From JAWPMT01 sp965601475 (GTDB lineage Bacteria > Bacteroidota > Bacteroidia > Cytophagales > Cyclobacteriaceae), in NCBI GenBank assembly GCA_965601475.1, contig OZ271832.1, forward strand, positions 4,898,001-4,962,000: DNA of 64,000 nucleotides. The letters are read 5' to 3'. The notes under the pieces are model-generated. The model was given only the letters and a program-made list of their open reading frames with translations, did not search any database and had not been told where the DNA came from. Shown piece by piece: positions 9,050-20,400 of the stretch. Position 1 is the stretch's first letter, and each line of letters begins with the position of its first letter. Both the position numbers and the translations under genes were made by a program.

Positions 9050-9079
9050 TTTCAGGACTCTCCTAATTGATTATATTCG
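9050..9079 (+). promoter_or_regulatory. Candidate Bacteroidota promoter for the sugar porter operon
   Basis: TTTC, 18 bases, then TATATTCG: each element is one mismatch from TTTG and TAnnTTTG. The expected start of transcription is near 9086, about 15 bases before the ATG at 9102. Pattern match only. Confidence 0.3.
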
Positions 9080-9101
9080 GACAAAACCTAACCCCCGAAG
9101 A

Positions 9102-10658
9102 ATGACTAAGGAGAAAAGATTTACGTTCATAGTGGCCTTGATTGTGGCCTTGGGCGGATTTTTGATGGGATTTGACGCTTCCGTGATCTCAGGTGTTGTC
9201 AAGTTCATTGAACCTGAATTTCAACTCACAAAACTGCAATTGGGCTGGTCCGTTAGCTCCTTGACGCTGACTGCAACCTTGGCCATGCTCGTCTCAGGGC
9301 CTCTGAGCGATAGAATTGGCCGACGTCAGGTACTGGTATATGCCGCCATACTATTTGCCATTTCGGCGATTGCGTCTGCCTTCGCGCCGAACTTCTTGTT
9401 TCTGGTGATTGCGCGCATGATCGGGGGGTTTGGTGTGGGAGCTGCCCTCATCATTGCACCTATGTACATTGCTGAGATTGCGCCACCGAAAATGAGAGGG
9501 CAGATGGTTTCTTTCAATCAGCTGAATATCGTGATTGGCATATCTGTAGCCTTTTTCACCAACTACCTCATTCTACAGCTGGGGCAATCCGATGCCTCAT
9601 GGGCGCAGGCGCTCAAGTTCGATGACTGGAATTGGCGTTGGATGCTAGGCTTGGAGACACTACCGGCTGTACTCTACTTTTTCAGTTTATTCGCGGTACC
9701 AGAAAGTCCGAGATGGCTGGCCATGAAAGGGCGAGAGGAGGAAGCCATGGCAATCATGGTGAAAGCCAGTGGCGCTGAGGCAGCAAAAGAGCAATTGCAG
9801 ACCATCCACAACAGTCTTCATCATCAGGAGGACCAAGAGCAAGGATCCTTCAAAGACCTGCTGCATCCGACATTGCGTCTGGTCGTGACAATTGGTGTGG
9901 TAGTAGCCATCCTGCAGCAGATCACGGGCATCAACTCGGTATTCTTCTATGCACCCATGATTTTTGAGCAATCTGGTATTGGCACCGATGCCTCCTTTGT
10001 TCAGGCGATTTTGGTTGGACTGACAAATCTGGTATTCACCGTCATGGCCATTCTCATGATAGATCGCTTTGGCCGTAAGCCATTGCTGAGTTTTGGTGTC
10101 GCTGGTATAGCCATCTGTATGTTCATACTGGCGGCCGGCTTTGGGTCTGCAAGGTACACGCTCACCGAGGAAAGCATGACCACGTTACCCGCTACAATCG
10201 ACAAGACAAAATTGTCGGCGATGGTGGGAGTGGAGTATGAAAACGATTTAGCCTATAAGTCCGCCATTCGCGACGCCCTCGGGGATGAAGGTAAGGAGCA
10301 TGAATCCACGCTCATTACAGCGGCCATTCAAATGAACCCTGCACTTATTCTCTTTGGCATATTGGGATTTGTAGCATCATTTGCCATTTCCATCGGACCG
10401 GTCATGTGGGTTCTGTTTTCAGAACTATTTCCCAATCGCATAAGAGCTATTGCCATTTCCTTCGTTGGGTTGATCAATTCGGCCATCAGTTTTTTGGTTC
10501 AGCTGGTATTTCCATGGGAACTCGCCAACTTCGGGAGCTCAATGACCTTCCTGATCTATGGCGCTTTTGCGGCCGTGGGACTGGTCTTCATATTAAGGAA
10601 AGTGCCGGAAACCAAAGGCAAATCTCTTGAGGAACTCGAAGCTATCTTAATCAAATGA
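9102..10658 (+). CDS. Sugar porter family MFS transporter
   Basis: 518 residues, twelve predicted membrane helices. Family signatures are all present: DRIGRR after helix 2, PESPRWL at the end of the first half, QQITGINSVFFYAP in helix 7, DRFGRK in the second half and PETKGKSLEELE at the C-terminus. The loop between helices 9 and 10 is enlarged by about 60 residues (YTLTEESM to HESTLITA). The likely role is proton-coupled or facilitated uptake of a hexose or short oligosaccharide across the inner membrane. It is coupled to a glycoside hydrolase gene by an ATGA overlap, pointing to uptake of the released sugar. Confidence 0.92.
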   Translation: MTKEKRFTFIVALIVALGGFLMGFDASVISGVVKFIEPEFQLTKLQLGWSVSSLTLTATLAMLVSGPLSDRIGRRQVLVYAAILFAISAIASAFAPNFLFLVIARMIGGFGVGAALIIAPMYIAEIAPPKMRGQMVSFNQLNIVIGISVAFFTNYLILQLGQSDASWAQALKFDDWNWRWMLGLETLPAVLYFFSLFAVPESPRWLAMKGREEEAMAIMVKASGAEAAKEQLQTIHNSLHHQEDQEQGSFKDLLHPTLRLVVTIGVVVAILQQITGINSVFFYAPMIFEQSGIGTDASFVQAILVGLTNLVFTVMAILMIDRFGRKPLLSFGVAGIAICMFILAAGFGSARYTLTEESMTTLPATIDKTKLSAMVGVEYENDLAYKSAIRDALGDEGKEHESTLITAAIQMNPALILFGILGFVASFAISIGPVMWVLFSELFPNRIRAIAISFVGLINSAISFLVQLVFPWELANFGSSMTFLIYGAFAAVGLVFILRKVPETKGKSLEELEAILIK

Positions 10659-11980
10659 GTATGAATCGATTGCAAATTTTGATCCTGGCTGTACTTGTAT
10701 TCATAGCATGCAGCCCAAAATCAGACAACCAACAACAGGAAGATTCAAAGGGACCAGGGCCCATAAAGGTGGAGGTCGTAGAGGAGAATGGTTCATTCCA
10801 GCTTTATCGGGCAGGTCAACCGTACATCGTGAAAGGTGCAGGTTTGGAGTTTGGCGACAAAGAAGGGCTAAGGAGTCATGGGGCCAATTCTTTTCGTACC
10901 TGGAGAACTGAAAATGGCCGGGAAAGTGCATTGGAAGTTTTAGATAAGGCCCAAGCCCTGGGCTTTACGGTATCTATGTGTCTTGAGGTCGTGCGGGAAC
11001 GGCATGGGTTTGATTACGACGATCCTGAGGCAGTGGAACGACAGTTTCAAGAGCTCAAGGCGGAAGTACTGAAGTACAAGGATCATCCCGCGCTTTTGAC
11101 CTGGATCGTTGGCAACGAGCTGAACCTGCTGATGGAGAACCCAAAAATCTATGATGCGGTGAATGACATTTCCAAGATGGTTCACGAGCTCGACCCCTAT
11201 CATCCAACCACCACCACAACGGCAGGCTTCAACAAGGATTTGGGAGATATTATCGCTGCTCGGGCCCCTGATCTGGACTTTCTCAGTATTCAGATGTATG
11301 GAGATCTGATCAATCTCCCCAGGTATGTGGATGAAGCTGGGTATGAAGGCCCTTATATGATTACGGAGTGGGGAGCAGTAGGGCACTGGGAAGTGCCAGC
11401 TACAGACTGGGGTGCACCTGTAGAAAATCACAGTAGTGCCAAAGCCGCCAATTATCTACGGAGTTATAAGGAGGTGATTGAACCTTACAAGGATCAAATC
11501 ATCGGCAACTATGTCTTCCTTTGGGGGCAAAAGCAAGAGCGCACGCCGACCTGGTACGGTATGTTTTTGCCGACGGGGGAGGAGACTGAGACAGTCGATA
11601 TAGTGCATTACATATGGAATGGTGAATGGCCAGAGAACCGTACGCCACAAGTGCAAGCAATTACTTTGAATGAGCAAGAAGGCATCGCAAGTGTGAAAGT
11701 ATCAGCCAATGAGGATTGCAGTGCGATAGCCCAAATAACGGATCCGGATGGAGATGAATTGACGTACAGATGGGAAATCATGGAAGAGAGTGAGGACCTG
11801 GGAGATGGGGGAGACCAGGAAGAGGTTCCGGAGCGGCTTGAGGGGCTCATACAGGATCCAACCCTTGAAAATATTGCTTTCACGGCCCCAGGAGAAGCAG
11901 GGGCATACAGACTTTTTGTCTATGCATTTGATGGCAATAATCATGCTGCCCATGCCAATATTCCTTTTCTCGTGGAGTAG
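10655..11980 (+). CDS. Lipoprotein glycoside hydrolase, TIM-barrel (GH2/GH5-like clan A)
   Basis: 441 residues. The N-terminus is a lipoprotein-type signal ending FIAC (Cys19). A TIM barrel follows: GANSFRTW early, then the acid/base motif GNELN (E155) and the nucleophile motif MITEWG (E238), as in clan GH-A retaining enzymes. The C-terminus (about 355-441) has a DPDGDELTYRW motif typical of Ig/cadherin-like folds. It is likely an envelope-attached exo- or transglycosidase acting on beta-glucan; neither family nor linkage can be fixed by eye. Start overlaps the sugar porter stop, so both genes form one operon. Confidence 0.82.
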   Translation: MSMNRLQILILAVLVFIACSPKSDNQQQEDSKGPGPIKVEVVEENGSFQLYRAGQPYIVKGAGLEFGDKEGLRSHGANSFRTWRTENGRESALEVLDKAQALGFTVSMCLEVVRERHGFDYDDPEAVERQFQELKAEVLKYKDHPALLTWIVGNELNLLMENPKIYDAVNDISKMVHELDPYHPTTTTTAGFNKDLGDIIAARAPDLDFLSIQMYGDLINLPRYVDEAGYEGPYMITEWGAVGHWEVPATDWGAPVENHSSAKAANYLRSYKEVIEPYKDQIIGNYVFLWGQKQERTPTWYGMFLPTGEETETVDIVHYIWNGEWPENRTPQVQAITLNEQEGIASVKVSANEDCSAIAQITDPDGDELTYRWEIMEESEDLGDGGDQEEVPERLEGLIQDPTLENIAFTAPGEAGAYRLFVYAFDGNNHAAHANIPFLVE

Positions 11981-12173
11981 TTGATCTGCAATGCCCGATA
12001 TGATATAGTATCTACGGGTACTGTTTGATATCAATTGCGGATTTCAACTCTATGCACAAGCGCTAAGTGTAGGATTTCCGAAAATTCGGGCAAAAGCTTC
12101 CGTTCACCGATTCCGTCATGATATTCTGACCTGCTATTATTAGCTTCGAGTTGGACTACAATTCTTTCTCGCC

Positions 12174-14387
12174 GTGATCGTCAATAGAGTCCTATCTTTC
12201 TTCCTCTTGACGCTGAGTACCGCCAATGCCTGGGGGCAGGATACTGCAGTGATTGACTCTCTTTTGACAAGGCTTAACTATGACATTACCGCTAGTCAAC
12301 GCATTGAAGTATACCTCGATCTGGCTTACCAGTATCGAAGATCAGACTCGGCCAATACAGCACGATATGCCCAGCTGGCCATCCAATTGGCCGATGAAGT
12401 GGGAGATAGGGCCGCAAAGGCCGATGCCTATTATGAAATAGGATGGGCGGCTATGTCTAAGGGTCACTATGAAACTGCCAAGAACCTGTACAGTAATGTG
12501 GTGACACTCTCTGATGATGCAAATTTCCTGGAAGGCAAGGCCAAGGGGTACAATGGCCTGGGTATTATTAGCTTTTATCGCGGTCATTATGCCACTGCCC
12601 TGGACAACTACCTGAAGTCCCTGGCCGTCAGAGAAATGCTTGGCGACAGTGTGGCTATCGCCAGAAGCTACAACAACATCGGCGGAGTTTATTTCAATCA
12701 GGAAAACTACCCGCAGGCCTTGAAGTATTATTTCAGTTCTTTGAAGATCAAGGAAGCATTGGATGACTTGCCAGGATTGACCAGGAGTTGTACCAATGTG
12801 GGCCTGGTTTATAAACTATTGAATAAATATGATAGCGCGGTCCACTATTACGGCCGTTCCCTGGAGTTGAAAAAAGCTATGGGAAACTGGGAAGGTGTCG
12901 CAGACAGTCACAGCAACATTGGTCTCATCAATCAGATGCAAGGCAACCTCAAAGAAGCCCGTATTGAATATGATCAGGCTTTGGCCATCAATAAACAATT
13001 TGGAAATGAGAATGCCACTGCCCGAACCTACCAGTACCTCGGTAACTTGTCGAAGGCGGAGGGCAATCTTGACACAGCTTTGAAGCATTACCTGACGGCG
13101 TTGGACGTTTTCGAGGCACTGGGATCTAAGATACAACTCAGCTCTCTCTTGCTTGAGATCGGCGATGCCTATTGGAGAAAGCAGGATTTTTTGGCTGCAC
13201 GCTCCTCATTGCAACAATCCTTGTCCTTCGCCAATGAAATTGGTTTGCTGGAGAATAAAAAAACGGCTCTGGAGCTTTTGGCCAAGGTCTATGAGGGATT
13301 AAGAGATTTTGAGCAGGCTTATACCATCCAGGTTCAGTTCAAGATGATCGCCGATAGCCTACGGAGTGATGAGCAATCCCGGCGATTGGCTCGATTGGAA
13401 GCCACTTACGAGTTTCAGAAAATCAGAGATTCCCTGGAGTATGCCAATCGAAGTGAACGTCTGCTGATGGATCAACGGATTTCCCGCGAGCAGAATCGCT
13501 CATCTGTTTTTTTGGCGGGATCCATTGTACTGCTGATTGGGCTATTCGTTACTTATCGCTTCTTTGACCTCAAGCGAAGGGCCAATCGTGAACTCATGCA
13601 GCGACATGAAGAAATTCGGAAAAGTAGGGAGGAAATTCAGCAGCAGCGAGACAATCTCGAGGAAGCTCTGGCCGAATTGCAGCGAACACAAAGCATGTTG
13701 ATCCAGTCGGAGAAAATGGCTTCTATTGGGATGCTTACAGCTGGGTTGAATCATGAGATCAACAATCCATTGAATTTCATCACCGGAGGACTTTTTGGTA
13801 TACACGATACGCTGGATGAAGAAACGAACAGGCAAATTAAATCCTATACTGACGTAATCAACGAGGGCGTGAAACGGATCTCATCCATTGTTCAGAGCCT
13901 GAAACGCTTCAGTCAGCAGGACCCCGATGCCAAAGCAGATTGCCGATTGGACGAGATTTTGGATAACTGTCTCGCCGTTACTGAGACAAAACGCAATGGA
14001 CATGTTGCGGTGAATCGTCAATTTCTTGCGAAGTCTCCAAACCTCTTTGGTAGCGAGGTTTCTCTTTTCCAGGCTTTCTTCAATATTCTTAACAATGCTG
14101 AACAGGCCATTCAGGAAGAGGGAAGCATCACCGTCTCACTGGAGGAAGACAGCGAGCAGCTACAAGTATCGATCACGGACACAGGGAAAGGGATACCAAG
14201 GGAGGACTTACTCAAAGTGGCCGATCCCTTTTTCACCACCAAGACGGACGACCTGAGTCGCAAGGGACTTGGACTCACTATCGCCTACACCATCATCAAA
14301 GATCATAGCGGAGAATTGAGCATCGAATCCGAAGAAGGCAAGGGCACCAAGGTGGTCGTCTCACTACCACGGAGCGGTAAAGCATGA
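12174..14387 (+). CDS. TPR-containing sensor histidine kinase
   Basis: 737 residues from a GTG start with a Sec signal peptide (ends about ANAWGQ). Periplasmic TPR repeats fill about 50-400 with recurring ARSYNNIGGVYF-type motifs. One membrane helix lies at about 441-463, followed by a coiled coil (about 465-510). The kinase core has the H-box GLNHEINNPL (H527), N-box ILNNAEQAI, G1 DTGKGIP, F-box FTTK and G2 GLGLTIAY. There is no receiver domain and no adjacent response regulator gene. Placed between the glycoside hydrolase operon and the convergent GH16 gene, it could sense sugar or envelope state, which is only inferred. Confidence 0.9.
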   Translation: MIVNRVLSFFLLTLSTANAWGQDTAVIDSLLTRLNYDITASQRIEVYLDLAYQYRRSDSANTARYAQLAIQLADEVGDRAAKADAYYEIGWAAMSKGHYETAKNLYSNVVTLSDDANFLEGKAKGYNGLGIISFYRGHYATALDNYLKSLAVREMLGDSVAIARSYNNIGGVYFNQENYPQALKYYFSSLKIKEALDDLPGLTRSCTNVGLVYKLLNKYDSAVHYYGRSLELKKAMGNWEGVADSHSNIGLINQMQGNLKEARIEYDQALAINKQFGNENATARTYQYLGNLSKAEGNLDTALKHYLTALDVFEALGSKIQLSSLLLEIGDAYWRKQDFLAARSSLQQSLSFANEIGLLENKKTALELLAKVYEGLRDFEQAYTIQVQFKMIADSLRSDEQSRRLARLEATYEFQKIRDSLEYANRSERLLMDQRISREQNRSSVFLAGSIVLLIGLFVTYRFFDLKRRANRELMQRHEEIRKSREEIQQQRDNLEEALAELQRTQSMLIQSEKMASIGMLTAGLNHEINNPLNFITGGLFGIHDTLDEETNRQIKSYTDVINEGVKRISSIVQSLKRFSQQDPDAKADCRLDEILDNCLAVTETKRNGHVAVNRQFLAKSPNLFGSEVSLFQAFFNILNNAEQAIQEEGSITVSLEEDSEQLQVSITDTGKGIPREDLLKVADPFFTTKTDDLSRKGLGLTIAYTIIKDHSGELSIESEEGKGTKVVVSLPRSGKA

Positions 14388-14393
14388 GCAATA

Positions 14394-14424
14394 AAAAACC
14401 CCGGATACTTGCTCCGGGGTTTTT
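14394..14424. terminator. Bidirectional intrinsic terminator
   Basis: The sequence AAAAACCCCGGA, a 7-base loop, and TCCGGGGTTTTT forms a strong hairpin with A and T tracts on both sides. It sits between the converging sensor kinase (ends 14387) and GH16 gene (ends 14445) and can stop transcription in both directions. Confidence 0.9.
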
Positions 14425-14444
14425 CGCTCTGGTCCCAGGGGACC

Positions 14445-17400
14445 TTAGTGTTGAATGATGACTTTCTGCGTTGTGAAACGTTCAAGTCCGTCCACCTTCA
14501 ATAAATAGATGCCATTGGGTAGCGATCGCAAGTCAACCTGCTGTAGACTGTTGGGTGCTACAGTTTGTAGCAGTCTCAGCCTTCCGCCGTAATCATAGAG
14601 ACGCAAGCTCATACTTTCGGTTGCCTCTGAAGGTATGAAGACATTCAGGTAATCCCCTGCAGGGTTGGGATAGAAAGAATAGTCTCTCGGAACCTGCGCA
14701 ATTTCAGGGGCAGAGGTTGTTTCCTCTTCAGTCGTTTCAGGAACTGACTTGGCGCCTACTTCCGGTGCCGTGGCTCCATGGAATAAGAGTGCTCCGTCTC
14801 TTGATACTTCGATCTCTTCGGCGCAAATCGCCCCTTCAAAACTCACACCTCGAGAAAGCTCCACTTCACCATGTGGTGCAAGAATGGACCCTTTGAAGGT
14901 AGCATCTCGCTTGAGCTCCACATCGTCAAGTGTGTTCAAGGTTAAGAATAAACTTTCATCATTGATATCCGGATTGAACACTGTATTAGCCCCTCTGTTG
15001 AGCTCGACATCATCTTCTACATTGATCACAATGGGTCCGTTGCTAATATCAAGGGTCAAGGTTGCATCCTTTTTCAGTTCAAGTTCTTCAAGGAAATAGC
15101 TACCGGAACTTAGGGTCAAATTTCCACCTCTTTCTACTTCAACTTCACCATAAGAACCTGGTGCCAGCGAACTGCTTCCAAATTTTTTCACATCGACGTC
15201 ATCGCCCCCTGCTTCAAAATCCAGGTCTGGCAAGGACACTTCTTCGACATTGGCGTTCTCAATTACATCACCTGTAATAGTCACATCCTTGTCCAAATCA
15301 ACATCATCACCCGCCGTGACATTGCCTTGCACGGTGTTGTCCTTTTCAATTTCAATGTCATCTACTGCTGTGAGGTTTCCGACATAGGTTGAGGGATCAC
15401 CTCTTTCCAGCTCCAGATCATCATTGGTATGCACATCACCGACAAAAGTCGTTGGCCGCTCAACTTCGATGTCATCATCCGCCAGCAGGAGGTAGGGGTG
15501 AGCAAACCCTGGTATGCCGAGGCCAGTTAGCTGGGAGGATACTGAGGGCTCGTCGGGGTCATTGCTGACGACTTCCAGCGTCGCTGATTTCGTAGTAGCC
15601 GAAGCACTGCTAGGTGCGAAGGATACTGAAATTGTAGCATTTTGACCTCCAGGGACGGCTACCGGGGCACTCACGCCAGTGGCTGAGAATTCTCCAGCAT
15701 CCGATCCGCTGATTGAAATGGCATCCACCCACAGGTTGGCAATACCTGCGTTGCTTACCTCGAAGTCCTGTGAGGAACTGGATCCAACTTCTATTCCTCC
15801 AAAGTCAAATGCCGCAGGATTCAGAGCAATGTCTGCCTCCTCCAGAGGACCGTCGGAGAAGCACCAGAAATCCGTTCGGAAGTTCACATCCGCGCCAGAG
15901 TTGCTGATGACCGCGACGACAATGCTTAATAATTGACCATTGCCTCCACTGCCTGTGGGTACCGGATCAAAGATTCCGTTTCCTCCATGTATGGAATTAT
16001 CGTCGAAGAAGTCCGTGAAAGGTATTGAAATAAGCTGCCACCCGCCACCAGCAATGGCATGCTTGCCGTTGGGGCCAACTTCGAGATTGAACTGAAATTC
16101 GTCATCATTGGGTGCAGGGAAGGGGAATACTCCATCACCGTCGTCATCTTCCTGGAGGTTGATTTCCAGGAGGTAATCCTGATCAGCATCTGGGTTGATC
16201 CAGAAGTTGAAGTGGGTGAGGTTGGCGATATGTGCCGAACTTGTTCGTCCGAATCCTCCAAAGAATCCCGGAGTGCCACCAGATCCCCATCCGCTTTGCA
16301 GCGACGCGATTCCACCGTTTTGAGGTGGAAGGTCAGAGAAATTGGCATCTAAGCCACCTCCGCCGACAGCACCGCCGAAGGCAAACCAGCCGTTGTTGAA
16401 GGGATCGCCGTGTTCCATGTCGTCGAAAGGCAACTTGGCTCTTACTGGTCCTTCGGAGAAGCACCAAAAATCCGTTCTGAAATTCACATCTGAACCTGAA
16501 TCACCGATTACAGCGATTACAATTCCCAGTAACTCGCCATTACCGCCATCAGCAACTGGCGTAGGGTCAAACACTCCGTTTCCACCGTGGATTGAATTGT
16601 CGTCGAAGAAGTCCGTGAAAGGTATGGACACCAACTGCCAGCCTCCACCGGCGATCACATCTGTTCCGGACTCACCAACGGTGAGATTGTATTGGAATTC
16701 GTCATCGTTTGGTGCCGGGAATGGGAAGGAGCCGTCACCATCATCATCTTCCTGCAGGTTTATTTCCAGCGTGTACGCCTGTCCCGCATCTGGGTTGATC
16801 CATATGTTGAAATGGGTCATTTGTGAGAGGTCTGCAGATTGGGTTCTTCCAAAGCCTCCGAAGAATCCTGTGTTGCCACCTGCACCCCAGCCAGTTTGGA
16901 GGGAGAATACACCCCCACTTACCGGAGGCAAGTCCGTGGTGCTGACATCGAGGCCACCGCCTCCTATGCCATTGAATGTGAACCATCCATTACCAAGGGG
17001 ATTGCCATGCTCCATGTCATCAAAAATCACCTTGTTGATGTTGGATCCTTCTCCCGCAAGGGCTACAGACACAACACCTGCATCCGGGTCGTTGCTTACG
17101 ATTTCCAGGGTGGCGCTCTTCGGGCCTACATTGTCGGGGCTGAAAGCCACTACAACATCTGCTGTTTCGCCGATATCTACAGTGAGTGGCGCTGACGTGA
17201 TTGCGGCAAAGCTTGCGGCATCAGGGCCAGTGATATTGAGAGCGGAAACTTCCAGTGGCGCACCTCCATTGTTGGCAATAGTGAAGGTTTCATCGTTGGT
17301 GGTTCCAGGGGAGATCAGCCCGAAATTCTGAGAAAGTGGGGTCACTTCGATATCAGGCTCGGAGCTGTTGAGCGGGCCTTTTGAGAAACACCAGAAGTCG

Positions 17401-20400
17401 GTACGCAGGCTGATATCAGAACCACTGTTGCTGATGAAGCCGAAGACAACATTGACCAATTGTCCGTTACCCCCACTGGAAACAGCGATAGGATCAAGTA
17501 TGCCGTTGCCTCCATTCTGCAACGAGTTGTCGTCAAAGAATGCATTGAGTGGAATGGATATCAGTTGCCATCCTCCACCTGCAATGGCGTCTCCCGAGGC
17601 GTTCACATTGAAGTTGAACTGGAATTCGTCGTCATTGCCCTGAGAGGGGAAAGGAATAAGGTCATCGCCATTATCGTCATCCTGCAACTGGATTTCAATC
17701 AGGTAGTCCTGTTCCGCATCGGGATTGATCCAGAAGTTGAAATGAGTCATATCGGTCAGGTCTACGGGAAAGGTTCGACCAAACCCACCGAAGAACCCAG
17801 ATGTTCCTCCGCTGGTCATGCTCGTACTAAGTGAGAATGCACCGGAGTTTTCAGGTGGTAAATCTGTGGATGTGCCTTCAAGCGTAACTCCCGACAGGCC
17901 ATTGAAAGTGAAGTAGTCGTTCGACTGGGGATCACCATGTTCCATATCGTCAAACAGTACTTTCTGGATCACCGGAGCATCGATTCCCGTTCCGGTTAAT
18001 GGTATGGTTGTTACGGGTTCATCCACATCGCTACTTTCTATCACAAGTTCGGCAGACCTCGCACCTAGTTCGTCAGGTGTGAAGGTGACAAGCAGCGTCT
18101 CACTGCTTCCGGGAGCCACGGTCACGGGAGCATTTCCAGACACGATTTGGAAGTCAGCGGCATTGGCGCCGATAATACTGGTCGCTGTGATGTCAAGCGC
18201 CGTGCATCCCTCGTTGTTGAGTGTGAAGAGCTGGGCGCCGTTTCCACCCAGGCCTATGGAGCCAAAGTCATTGGCGTCCGGAGAGACATTAATTTCAGGT
18301 CCCAGGGGCCCGTTGGTGAATGACCAGAAGTCCGTGCGGAAATTCACATCTGCGCCAGAGTTGCTGATGACTGCCCACACGATATTGATGACTTTGCTGT
18401 CTAGGGTGCCATTGCCCTCCGGTGCAGTGACAAAACTATTGTCATCAAAGAAATCACTCAGCGGTATTGACACCAGTTGCCACCCGCCACCGGCAATGAC
18501 ATCCCCGCCACCTGCGTTGACGACGAGATTGTATTGAAATTCGTCGCTAGGGTTTCCGTCATCATCCTCATCATCCTGGATGTTGATCTCAAGTGTGTAA
18601 TCTTGTCCTGCGTTGGGATTGATCCAGAAGTTGAAGAAGTCGGTAGCTCCAACTTGCACCACCTGACCTCGGCCAAAGCCGCCAAAGAAACCAGGAACAC
18701 CACCAGATCCCCATCCGGTCTCCAGAGAGAAACTTCCGGCATTTCTTGGTGGTAGATCCGTGCTGTTGGCACTGATCCCGCCACCACCGTCACCGTTAAA
18801 AGTAAACCAGCCGTTCCCCAGGGGATCGCCATGTTCCATATCGTCGAAGGTCACCTTCTCACCAGAGAAGGGGTCGGCCGGACTTACCGTAATGCGGTTG
18901 AAGTTGAAACCACCCTGCAGCATTTCCACACGCAAGACCTGAACGCCTGCAGATAGGGTTACACCTTCTTTGCCTACATCTATCCAGGATTGCGAACCAC
19001 CAGTGTTTCCAAAACTCAATGGGCCTGTAATGTCGGCGCCATCCAGAAGCACCCTGAAGCTTCCTCCGGAAGAACTGGAAGCCACCCGCGAAATGATGTC
19101 ATATTCAGCCGTTGCCGCAACATCGACTGTATATTCAATCCATTCCCCAGCATTGATGAAACCTACATTTTGGCCTCCTCCAACGTCCGTGGTAGGTTCC
19201 AGATCCACACCCTCATTCGAGCGGTAGGTATTGCTTGAATTCTTACTGCCCTGATTCAAGGGAGAATCGTTGTCGTTGAAAGCGACGCCATTTCCACCGA
19301 CGTCATAGTTCTCCATTTCCAGGATGCCAGGAAGTACCAATGGATTCAGGGCGTAAGGACCCTGGCCCCCAGCGCCTACTGTGATTTCAGCAAAGTCTGA
19401 ATAGTTGAATTTGCCGTTGTTGTCCGTTACAATGGCCCGTAGGCGGTAGGAGCCTTCCGAAACATTGTTAATTGTCAATTCATAAGGAGCACTTGTAGCC
19501 TCCCCCAGTTTGAGGTCTCCCTGGAAGAATTCAACCTTCGTAACTCCTAGTGGTGCTGATGGCGTAGCCGTTAAGGTCAGGTTATCTCCTGCAGCGATGC
19601 TAGCTCCGTTGGCAGGTGCATCGAGCGTCACTGTAGGTAGGTCAAGGTCTTCATAAACCCGTACATAGTCAATTACATATTCTTGTGGGAATACAGTGGT
19701 CTCATCAGGGTTCCCCGGCAGGTTACCACCTACGGCCAAATTCAGCAGTAAGTGAAAATCCTGATCAAACGGTGCTGGGTAGGGCCCTCCATTGGACCAC
19801 CAGATATTCTGTGTGGCATATAGCACCTCATCCACAAACCAACGGATTTCACCAGGTTCCCATTCAATGGCGAACAAGTGAAAGTCCTCGTTGAAGTCGC
19901 CTGAGGGAAGGGTGTATTCGATTGAAGAGAAAAGGTTACCCGGGAAGGGCTCACCAAAGTGAATTGTGCCAAAAACCTCGTTTGGCTTATCTCCGAGATA
20001 CTCCATGATGTCGATCTCTCCACTGGCAGCCCAGCCGCCATACGCTCCGGGGGCTGTGAAGAACATCCAGTATGCCGGCCAAAGCCCTTGTCCGATAGGC
20101 ATTTTGGCACGCATTTCGAATCGACCGTAGGTGAAATCATGTTTGCCTTCTGTAATCAGGCGAGAGGAGGTGTAATTGTATCCTTCAAAGAATTCCTCTC
20201 TGGCCGTTATCGTCATGAAACCACCACTGACAGTGGTGTTTTCTTCGCGGTAATATTGAAGTTCGTTGTTACCCCACCCGGGAGGAAGGCCTACATCGGT
20301 GCCGTCACCAAATAAGAAAGTCCAATTGTTGGGGTCTACTGCTGTGCCGTTAAACTCATCAGCAAATACCAACTGATAGTTCTGGCCATGTAATGAAATA

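Noticed and set aside
16342..17331. Long plus-strand open frame (329 codons) opposite the GH16 repeats
   Set aside because: It is antisense to the repeated, biased-composition coding part; its proline/serine-rich product mirrors the repeats and has no gene-like start or context.
15838..18857. Repeated DNA resembling a CRISPR or minisatellite array
   Set aside because: The repeats are ~600 bp and entirely coding, in frame, and belong to the GH16 protein.
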